Source: JBFIHF01 sp964411125
GTDB lineage: Bacteria; Myxococcota_A; Bradymonadia; Bradymonadales; Bradymonadaceae
NCBI GenBank assembly: GCA_964411125.1
Contig: CAYPJU010000099.1
Span: forward strand, 1 to 20,085
Length of the DNA stretch: 20,085 bases
Direction of reading: 5' to 3'
The position numbers and the translations under genes were made by a program. A model generated the notes under the pieces. It did not search any database. It saw only the letters and a program-made list of their open reading frames with translations, and was not told where the DNA came from. Shown here in pieces: positions 14,590 to 20,085 of the stretch; the first letter of the stretch is position 1, and each line of letters starts with the position of its first letter.

Positions 14590-15300
14590 ATGAAGGACGC
14601 GTCACTCCATCGTCGGCTCATCTACGCTGCTCTCACGCCGGCTGCCCGCCTGGCGGCGCGCATGGGCGTCGGCGCATCGGAGCTGGGCGAGCTGGATCAG
14701 ATCGCGTACTACCGCGAGGCGCGCCGGCGCGGGATGAAGATGCGGGAGATCCAGGAGCTGCTCGACATCAGTTCCAGCACGGCCGCGCGCCTCTCGAAAA
14801 AGCTGAGCGACTTCTTCTCCGAGCCCCACGCCGAACACGGCGTGGGCCGCCGAATCCTCAACGCCTCCTGGGCCGAACCCCTCACCCGCACCAAGCTCGG
14901 CAGCGTCCTCGACGACGTCGACGCCGACGAGCTCGACGTGGCGCTCGACAAACTCCTCGACGAGGGGCGCCTCGAGATCGTGCCCGGCCGCACCGACCGC
15001 TACCGACTGACCTCGGCGATCTACCGCTTCACCGAGAACGCGCCGCTCGCCCGCTTCGAGGCCCTAAACAGCTTCCTCGTCGCCGTTTCGCTCGCGATCG
15101 AAGCCCGGTTCCTCGACGAGGACGAACGCGCGCTGGTCCGCACGAACCGCCTTCGCGTCCGCGACGAGGACTTCGAGGACCTGAAGCGCTTCTACGAAGA
15201 GACCGTCCACCCGTTCCTCGCCGAGCTCGACGCCCGCGTCGACGACGACGCGGACTCGACTGCGATCCGTTTCTCGATCCTGTGGAGCCCCGATGAGTAG
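14590..15300 (+). CDS. Putative HTH transcriptional regulator
   Basis: Protein of 236 residues, no signal peptide. Residues 40-73 (YYREARRRGMKMREIQELLD then SSSTAARLSKKL) look like a helix-turn-helix, with the recognition helix around SSTAARLSKK. Residues about 100-142 (TKLGSVLDD to GRTDRYRLTS) resemble a winged-helix hairpin, and the C-terminal third is acidic and helical. I do not recognise the family, so a specific role is not claimed. The ATG 14590 fits a leaderless promoter; an in-frame GTG exists at 14551, but it lies inside the AT-rich promoter patch. The divergent neighbour is the DUF1592/DUF1552 operon, a plausible target. Autoregulation through the palindrome at 14458 is possible. 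Confidence 0.7.
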   Translation: MKDASLHRRLIYAALTPAARLAARMGVGASELGELDQIAYYREARRRGMKMREIQELLDISSSTAARLSKKLSDFFSEPHAEHGVGRRILNASWAEPLTRTKLGSVLDDVDADELDVALDKLLDEGRLEIVPGRTDRYRLTSAIYRFTENAPLARFEALNSFLVAVSLAIEARFLDEDERALVRTNRLRVRDEDFEDLKRFYEETVHPFLAELDARVDDDADSTAIRFSILWSPDE

Positions 15301-15331
15301 CGTACGATGCGGCGCATCTTCCTATGGAGCA

Positions 15332-15420
15332 GCGGCTTCCAGCCGCGCTCCGCACCCGACTGGTGCCGCGGCTTCCGGCCGCGATCCGCAACGCTGTGGT
15401 GCCGCGGCTTCCAGAGGCTG
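15332..15420. repeat. Three tandem TCC-loop palindromic repeats
   Basis: Copies start at 15332, 15369 and 15404 (spacing 37 and 35 bp). Copy one is GCGGCT-TCC-AGCCGC, copy two CGCGGC-T-TCC-G-GCCGCG, and copy three is decayed on its right side. GATCCGCA/GCTCCGCA follows the first two. The 37-bp spacing equals that of the pair at 58-123. Confidence 0.75.
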
Positions 15421-15625
15421 TCGCAAAAGGGGCCGTTGGGCTTCGCCCAAACCCACCAGGGGATTCTTCCCCTGGACCCCGAAGTTTTTCCCTTTGAGCC
15501 TCACAACCAAGCGCCAAATATGTCTACACGTTACGACACTGGGTGAGAAAATTCGCGGTTCCAAGGATGCAATCCTTGGTGGGGTGTGGGGCAAAGCCCC
15601 ACGGTGTTTAGCCAAAACGACACCC
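15418..15625. repeat. Nested inverted-repeat element with paired hairpins
   Basis: Left arm: hairpin A TTGGGC-TTC-GCCCAA (15436-15450) and hairpin B CCAGGGGA-TTCT-TCCCCTGG (15456-15475). Right arm, inverted: B' CCAAGGAT-GCA-ATCCTTGG (15561-15579) and A' GTGGGGC-AAA-GCCCCAC (15586-15602). The arms also share flanking TGTCG and a conserved run past the B hairpins. Stem sequences differ between arms yet pairing is kept. The core (about 15491-15545) is AT-richer. No transposase is present; it resembles a non-autonomous mobile element. Confidence 0.7.
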
Positions 15626-15822
15626 TCTTCCAGCCGCGAGCGGGTTTTGCTCCTGTACCGGAGCAGCGCCAACCGGTGGCGGCTGCTTCCGTCCACGCTC
15701 CCGCACTCCCCGGAACCTGACCGACCCCCTCGCCCCCGCACGAAAAGCGGCCCACAGGACCCTAGCTCAAAAACTTCGCAACGGAACGCGCAACCTGCCG
15801 ATAACGGAAGGGACCAGAGGTT

Positions 15823-15865
15823 CCTCCCGGGTCGGCGATCTTTGCGCTCTCGCCGGCCCGGGAGG
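15823..15865. repeat. Long 16-pair stem-loop
   Basis: CCTCCCGGG (15823-15831), T, CGGCGA (15833-15838), an 11-base loop, TCGCCG (15850-15855), G, CCCGGGAGG (15857-15865). The single T/G opposition would be a wobble pair in RNA, giving 16 continuous pairs. No T-run follows, so it is not a classical terminator. Confidence 0.65.
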
Positions 15866-15883
15866 CGGCCAGAGACTCACCCG

Positions 15884-15906
15884 CCGCGAAACTCGACGTT
15901 TCGCGG
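15884..15906. repeat. 8-bp stem-loop
   Basis: CCGCGAAA, a 7-base loop, TTTCGCGG. Perfect pairing, 18 bp past the longer stem, so the two could belong to one folded transcript. Confidence 0.5.
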
Positions 15907-16019
15907 AGACGGGAGAGCTCTGTCCGGGCGATGGTCGGGGGGCCTTGAAAGGGGCCCGAGCGAAGCGAGGTTGGCGGGCGAATATCAAGAGGGGGGAGGG
16001 TGCGCGTGGAAGCGTCGAA

Positions 16020-16048
16020 CGGGTCGACGGCCCGGTCGGGTCGACCCG
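16020..16048. repeat. 9-bp stem-loop with embedded 12-bp palindrome
   Basis: CGGGTCGAC (16020-16028), an 11-base loop, GTCGACCCG (16040-16048). The right side also forms the perfect palindrome CGGGTCGACCCG (16037-16048), so two structures compete. It lies 97 bp before the first Cys-rich lipoprotein. Confidence 0.5.
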
Positions 16049-16083
16049 CCTTCTGTTTCTCATCCCGCCGCGACCGGCTGGTC

Positions 16084-16144
16084 CTCCAGCCTGCTCCAAG
16101 TTTCCACACCGTCCTACTCAAATGACTGACACGCAGGGGAAATC
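16084..16144 (+). promoter_or_regulatory. Duplicated upstream block, copy 1
   Basis: Starting at CTCCAGC, this 60-bp block aligns with 17099-17158 before the second lipoprotein gene. Shared pieces are CTCCAGC, GCTCCAA, the CACCG/CATCG to ACTC core and ACTGACAC, with one small indel. It presumably holds the promoter; I cannot assign -35 and -10 boxes confidently. AGGGGA five bases before the ATG is the ribosome-binding site. Confidence 0.55.
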
Positions 16145-17074
16145 ATGATTCGATCCGCAACCATTGCACTCTTGATGACCGCCACCGCCGCTTGCTCTCC
16201 GGAAACAGCGGGTGTTTGCGGCGAAGCCGAAGAATACCGCGACGGCGGCGACCTCTTCTGCGTGATCCGCGATCCGGTTCTCATCGAAGAGGGCTTCGTC
16301 TGCCCCGACGAAGCCCCGCGGATGATCGAGACGGAAGACGGCGGAATCTGCGCGCCGCCCGACCGGGAGGGGGACGCCGAAGAGGTGTACGAACGCTACC
16401 TGGCTCAGCGAGAGAAGGATTTCCTGAACAACGGCCAGGCCGACGCTGGTGGGCTCGACATGCGTGGCGAGGTGGTCGACTTCGGCCTGCCGCCCGCCGA
16501 CTTCGGCGCTGACGCCTGTGAAGCCGGCTTCGACGCCGCCTATGGATACCGCGTCGACGTCAGCGCGGGGTGTAGAGAGACGCAGGACCCCGAACTCTTC
16601 GTGGGCTGCATCGAAGAGGTCCCAGGACTCGCTTCAGTCAGCTGCTGGCTCTCGCCTGACGGGACCGCGATGTACCACGCGCCAATCGCATACGAGGCCA
16701 GAGAGTTTCCATGGGACGGTTGGACCCGCTGCGACGAGACGACGTTTGGAGGACGTGAGTGGGGAAGTCTTCCCATATGCGGAGAGGCGCCCGACTGCCT
16801 CGAGGTCCCGGTGGGGCAGTGCGGGGACTATCCCGAGTGCGAGGTGCAGACGGGCAAGCGTCTCGACGTCGAAAACCAGTGCTACGGAGCGGAATCGCCC
16901 GCGATCTGCCTTCCTGCCGGGTACGTATGCGATGGCGCGATCGTTACGGTCACCGAGCCGGACGGCGGATGCTGGCTGCTGACCGGGCACTGTGGCCTCC
17001 CCGTCGACTGGATCCTCGAAGAGGACGACAGGACCTGCCCTTACCTCGGCGAGGTTCCCGACTGTGATCCGTAG
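16145..17074 (+). CDS. Cys-rich lipoprotein, paralogue 1 of 3
   Basis: Protein of 309 residues. The signal peptide ends TATAAC (Cys17). Three modules are visible. Module one (about 22-115) starts GVCGEAEEYRDGGDLFC, contains DEAPRMIETEDGGICAPP, and ends at GEVVDFGLPPAD; it is nearly identical to paralogue 2. Module two (about 117-215) is unique to this copy. Module three (about 218-309) has ten Cys in the pattern ENQCY, PAICLP, PDGGCW, CGLP and TCPYL, shared with paralogues 2 and 3. Surface-exposed and disulfide-bonded in all likelihood; no enzymatic motif is visible. Family not recognised. The start is supported by AGGGGA. Confidence 0.85.
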   Translation: MIRSATIALLMTATAACSPETAGVCGEAEEYRDGGDLFCVIRDPVLIEEGFVCPDEAPRMIETEDGGICAPPDREGDAEEVYERYLAQREKDFLNNGQADAGGLDMRGEVVDFGLPPADFGADACEAGFDAAYGYRVDVSAGCRETQDPELFVGCIEEVPGLASVSCWLSPDGTAMYHAPIAYEAREFPWDGWTRCDETTFGGREWGSLPICGEAPDCLEVPVGQCGDYPECEVQTGKRLDVENQCYGAESPAICLPAGYVCDGAIVTVTEPDGGCWLLTGHCGLPVDWILEEDDRTCPYLGEVPDCDP

Positions 17075-17098
17075 GATCTCTAGCCCTACCCGATGGCG

Positions 17099-17158
17099 CT
17101 CCAGCTGGCTCCAATGTTCTACATCGTTCCACTCGAAGACTGACACCCGAGAAACCCC
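17099..17158 (+). promoter_or_regulatory. Duplicated upstream block, copy 2
   Basis: The counterpart of 16084-16144, in the 84-bp gap between paralogues 1 and 2. Its conservation means the duplication included upstream control sequence, so the two genes are probably transcribed separately under similar signals. Confidence 0.55.
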
Positions 17159-17944
17159 ATGATTCGACACGCAACAATTGGACTTTTGATAGCTGCCGCC
17201 GTGGGGTGCTCCTCGAACTCGAACACCGGTGGCGTATGCGGCGAGGCCGAAGAGTACCGCGACGGAGGCGACCTGTTCTGCATCATCCGAAACCCCGTGC
17301 TGATCGAAGAGGGTTTCGTCTGCCCGGACGAAGCCCCGCGGATGATCGAGACGGAAGACGGCGGAATCTGCGCGCCGCCCGACCGCGAGCAGGACGCAGA
17401 GGAAGTCTACGAACGCTTCCTCGCCGATAAGGAGCAGGAGTTCCTGAACAACGGCCAGCCCCACGATGGGCCCGACGCCGGCGGATTCGACATGCGCGGT
17501 GAGGTCGTCGACTTCGGGCTGCCGCCCGCCGACATGTGCACGGCCGCACCGACGTGCCCCGATGGCCAGCAGCGAGTGACCTCGTGTCCGCCCGACGGGG
17601 CTTGCTCCGAGGTTTCGCGCTGTGGGGTCACCATCTTGTGCCTCGAGGGCTTCGATGCGCCCCGATGTATCGACGTCCCGGTCGAAAACTGCGCCGACTG
17701 GTCGCACTGCGAGCCTCAGACCGGGCGACGGTTCGACGCGGCCAACCAGTGCTACGAAGCCTCGGTTCCCGCGACGTGCCTCCCCCGAGACGCCGGCTGC
17801 AGCGAGGCCGAATCGAACTCGATCGACCCCGACGGCGACTGCTGGCACTTCAACTCCATCTGCGAGTTGCCGGAAGGTTGGTCGCAATCTACCCCGTCGG
17901 GCACCGATTGCCCCTACGTCGACGACGTTCCCGACTGTCCGTAG
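17159..17944 (+). CDS. Cys-rich lipoprotein, paralogue 2 of 3
   Basis: Protein of 261 residues. The signal ends AAAVGC (Cys17). Module one repeats that of paralogue 1: GVCGEAEEYRDGGDLFC, then IEEGFVCPDEAPRMIETEDG, to EVVDFGLPPAD. A 59-bp DNA run (17327-17385) is identical to 16307-16365, silent sites included. The middle module is different and shorter (CTAAPTCPDGQQRVTSCPPD and following, about 45 residues, Cys-dense). Module three again has ten Cys (NQCYEASVPATCLP, DPDGDCWHF, CELPEGW, DCPYVDDVPDC). The gene ends nine bases from the convergent paralogue 3. Function unknown. Confidence 0.85.
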   Translation: MIRHATIGLLIAAAVGCSSNSNTGGVCGEAEEYRDGGDLFCIIRNPVLIEEGFVCPDEAPRMIETEDGGICAPPDREQDAEEVYERFLADKEQEFLNNGQPHDGPDAGGFDMRGEVVDFGLPPADMCTAAPTCPDGQQRVTSCPPDGACSEVSRCGVTILCLEGFDAPRCIDVPVENCADWSHCEPQTGRRFDAANQCYEASVPATCLPRDAGCSEAESNSIDPDGDCWHFNSICELPEGWSQSTPSGTDCPYVDDVPDCP

Positions 17945-17953
17945 CCGATGACG

Positions 17954-18301
17954 TCACTCGCAGGTGGGCGTGTCGTCGAGGGCCGGGCAAGCGTCGGCTT
18001 CTTCGGCCGTCCAACCGTCCGGCAACGGGCAGCCCGATTTGAAGCGCCAGCACCGCCCGTCTGGATCGCTCGCCGGCGTCTCGGCCTGGTCGCATCCGTC
18101 GCTCGAACGGAAGCAGATTGCAGGCACCTCGGCCTCGTAACAGGCATTCGCTTCGTCGTAACGGCGCGCGTTTTTGACGGCGCAGTTACTCTGGGCCGCG
18201 CAATCGACTGTGTCGAGCGTCGCGCAATCGACGGCCTCGGCCGAACATCCAAACGAGGCGAGGGCGATAGAGGCAGCAGAGACGATCAGCAGAGAGCGCA
18301 T
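17954..18301 (-). CDS. Cys-rich lipoprotein, paralogue 3 of 3 (C-terminal module only)
   Basis: Protein of 115 residues on the opposite strand. The signal ends IALASFGC (Cys19). The mature protein is almost entirely the third module of the neighbours: ANACYEAEVPAICF, DPDGRCWRF, GCPLPDGW and ACPALDDTPTC, with the same ten Cys. The shared module can therefore stand alone, which defines its boundaries. I chose ATG 18301 because GGAA sits six bases upstream and the signal peptide starts properly there; an open extension to 18340 adds only a polar tail. It overlaps nothing and converges with paralogue 2. Confidence 0.8.
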   Translation of the reverse strand: MRSLLIVSAASIALASFGCSAEAVDCATLDTVDCAAQSNCAVKNARRYDEANACYEAEVPAICFRSSDGCDQAETPASDPDGRCWRFKSGCPLPDGWTAEEADACPALDDTPTCE

Positions 18302-18666
18302 GGATTTCCGTGGGTTTGGATTCATTCGTTGTCGAAGCACGACGAGAACGTACGGCGAACCCAGGGATCGTCAACGGTTCTACCCGCGCAGCGTCCCGCG
18401 CCACGGTGCGCGCAGCACCCGTCAGGGGCGCCCTCCCCCGGCGTCGGACTCCAACCATGATCCGCCTACCGGGCAATCCGCTCGACCTTCGGGATGGCTC
18501 GCCATTATCGCCCCGGGTGAGAGATCACGAAATCCCCTGTGCTTTTCTCGCCTGTTCGGGTTGTGGGCACGCGGGGGTCGAGCAATCATGGAGGAATCGA
18601 TTTTCATAACCGGCGGGCAGGGGATTGTGCTGACCAGAACCCGCTACGATCATCTCGAGTCGACCC
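18302..18666. other. Divergent intergenic region, 365 bp
   Basis: No gene or RNA supported. A TACGAT hexamer (18645-18650) could be a -10 box for the gene at 18667, but no matching -35 was found at proper spacing. Apart from a small CGCG-rich hairpin near 18390-18410, I see nothing in it. Confidence 0.5.
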
Positions 18667-20085
18667 ATGCTCCATATCGATCGCGCCGTCGCCGGGCCCG
18701 GCCTTCACCTCTTGCTTGCCCTGGCCCTGATTGGCGCGTCTGCCTGCGGCAAGGACACTCGTTCCGGCGGAGTCGGCGACGCGGACGGATGGCCGGCCCA
18801 CGAGGCCCCGGACGCTGCGTCCCACGGCGACTTCAGCGTTCCTCACGACGCCGGCACGTCGGAGTTCGCCTGGGTGCCACGGGGGACGCAGGTTCACGCG
18901 ACGCGGCCGCCGACGCGGCCACGGGAGGGACGGACATGGAGATGGGGTCCGACTCCGGCATGGGCGACGACGGTGGGTTGCCGGACCTCGGGGGAGCGGA
19001 GACGTGTGCGGAGGACGAGTACGCCTCGCAGGGAAGTTGCGCGCTCTGCCCGCCGGGCACGACGAACGTCGCAGGCGACGACCCCGACGACGGCGACACC
19101 TCCTGCGACGACGTCGTGTGTGTTGCGGACGAAAAGGTCGTGGCGAACGAATGCGTGGCGTGCGCGCCTGGCACTACGGCGCCAGCCGGAGCGCTCGCAT
19201 CGGGCGCCGACAGCCTCTGCGATCCGGTTCTCTGCGGAGATGACGAGCGCGTAGCCGGCAATGCTTGCGAAGCGTGCCCGGGCGGCACGACGAACGTTGG
19301 AGGCGACGACGCGAGCGGCCCCGACACCACCTGCGATGGGGTGTTGTGCCCGTCGAATCAGCGCGTCGAGACGAACCAGTGCGTCGCTTGTCCGCCGGGG
19401 GAGACGAATGTCGCCGGCGACGACGCGTCGGGGAGCGACACGCTCTGCGACGTGGTGTTCTGCGGCGTCGACGAACGTGTCGAGCAAAACGTCTGCGTGC
19501 CGTGCCCGGCCGGCACGACGAACCCCGCAGGGGACGACGCGACGGGCTCGGACACCGCGTGCACGCCGATTCGATGTGGGGCGGATGAGCGGGTCGACAC
19601 CAACGCTTGCGTTCCCTGTTCGAACGAAGCGACCAACGTAGCCGGCGACGATGCTTCTGGTGACGATACGTTCTGCGACCCGCCGCCATGCCCCGCGGAC
19701 GAACGCGTGCAGTCGAACATCTGCGTGGGTTGTCCGGCCGGGACGACGAACGCCGCGGGCGACGACCCCTCCGGCAACGACACGACGTGCGACCCGACGC
19801 TGTGCGCGCAGAACCAGTACGTCGCCTCCAACGTCTGCACTACGTGCCCTGCCGGGACCACCAACGCCGCGGGCGACGACGCATCCGGCACCGACACGTC
19901 CTGCGACCCGACGCTGTGCGCGCAGAACCAGTACGTCGCCTCCAACGTCTGCACGGCCTGCCCCGCCGGGACCACCAACGCCGCGGGCGACGACGCGTCC
20001 GGCACCGACACGTCCTGCGACGCGACCCTCTGCGCGCAGAACCAGTACGTCGCCTCCAACGTCTGCACGGCCTGCCCCACGGGGA
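18667..20085 (+). CDS. Repeat lipoprotein, frameshifted, 3' end beyond window
   Basis: A signal peptide starts at ATG 18667 (LHLLLALALIGASAC, Cys27) and continues as an Asp/Ala/Gly-rich linker. That frame then loses its coding character. From about 18886 the frame one base back takes over: DAGSRDAAADAATGGTD, GDDGGLPDLGGAETC, then Cys repeats open to the window end. The switch falls at GGGGG (18881-18885); one extra G would join the two parts. This may be a sequencing error, a phase-variable tract or a real disruption. The repeats are 38 residues, each with Cys at C-x2-C and two later Cys, plus a PAGTTNAAGDDASG-type core. The product would be a long, surface-anchored disulfide-bonded rod; similar repeats occur in bacterial surface proteins. 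Function unknown. No Shine-Dalgarno site precedes the start. Confidence 0.7.
19038..20085 (+). repeat. 114-bp coding tandem repeats (38 aa each)
   Basis: Units begin at a TGC codon at 19038, 19152, 19266, 19380, 19494, 19608, 19722, 19836 and 19950, exactly 114 bp apart, and a tenth starts at 20064. The first six have diverged; those from 19722 on share CDPTLCAQNQYVASNV or a near variant and are nearly identical in DNA, so the downstream end has expanded recently. Confidence 0.92.

Larger units (their letters stand above)
15301..16144. other. Gene-free, stem-loop-rich region, 844 bp
   Basis: No frame here has a convincing start, domain or codon pattern. Instead it carries TCC-loop palindromes (15332-15420), a nested hairpin element (15418-15625), a 16-pair stem (15823-15865) and two further stems (15884-15906, 16020-16048), ending with a 60-bp block repeated upstream of the second Cys-rich lipoprotein. 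It may contain a structured RNA or be a site where repeats accumulate. Confidence 0.6.

Noticed and set aside
15762..16129. Short coding frames of about 110-120 codons in the stem-loop region
   Set aside because: No domain, no ribosome-binding site, and Arg/Pro/Ser-rich composition typical of non-coding high-GC sequence.
18876..18890. Programmed -1 frameshifting at CCACGGGGGACG
   Set aside because: The site does not fit the X-XXY-YYZ slippery heptamer and no clear downstream stimulatory structure was identified. Indel in a homopolymer is simpler.
18667..19254. A complete 195-residue protein in the signal-peptide frame
   Set aside because: After about 18885 the frame becomes Arg/Thr/Ser-rich shadow sequence, while the Cys repeats run in another frame. 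A frameshifted longer gene explains it better.

Overview
The window looks like a chromosomal segment of a high-GC, Gram-negative bacterium of the Myxococcota / former Deltaproteobacteria type. Three things point there: a DUF1592/DUF1552 exported protein pair (known from Myxococcota, Planctomycetes and Verrucomicrobia), Cys-rich lipoproteins with Ser-Asn-Asn-Gly linkers, and a dense set of small palindromic repeats. This assignment is inferred from gene content. I see no rRNA, tRNA, CRISPR array, phage gene or transposase.

Layout. 1-123: a heptamer array and two palindromic repeats. 173-3138: a DUF2270 membrane protein, a DUF6064 membrane protein coupled to a Tat-exported aldo/keto reductase (both minus strand), and a Tll0287-like (DUF3365) heme lipoprotein. 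3141-3377: two heptamer arrays in inverted orientation between convergent genes. 3382-7395: a FabH-like ketosynthase with an upstream conserved lipoprotein (minus), a DkgB-like aldo/keto reductase (plus) and a TerC/Alx metal transporter (minus). 7495-9588: an SNNG-repeat lipoprotein divergent from kamD, the lysine 5,6-aminomutase alpha subunit, which has no beta subunit beside it. 9643-14234: a minus-strand block of a methyltransferase translationally coupled to an SNNG Cys-rich lipoprotein, then the DUF1552/DUF1592 pair. 14590-15300: an unrecognised HTH-like regulator that may be leaderless. 15301-16144: a gene-free stretch full of stem-loops. 16145-18301: three related Cys-rich lipoproteins. 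18667-end: a lipoprotein with 38-residue Cys repeats, whose signal peptide and repeats lie in different frames and which runs off the window.

The main theme is the cell envelope: at least nine products carry lipoprotein or Tat signals, and several are Cys-rich or have CxxCH heme motifs. The most unusual parts are the modular lipoprotein cluster (16145-18301), the frameshifted repeat lipoprotein, and the non-coding structures: TCC-loop palindromes, inverted heptamer arrays, and a nested hairpin element whose two arms differ in sequence but keep their stems. I could not run database searches, folding or alignment programs. Family names come from recognising conserved motifs, and promoter calls are by eye.
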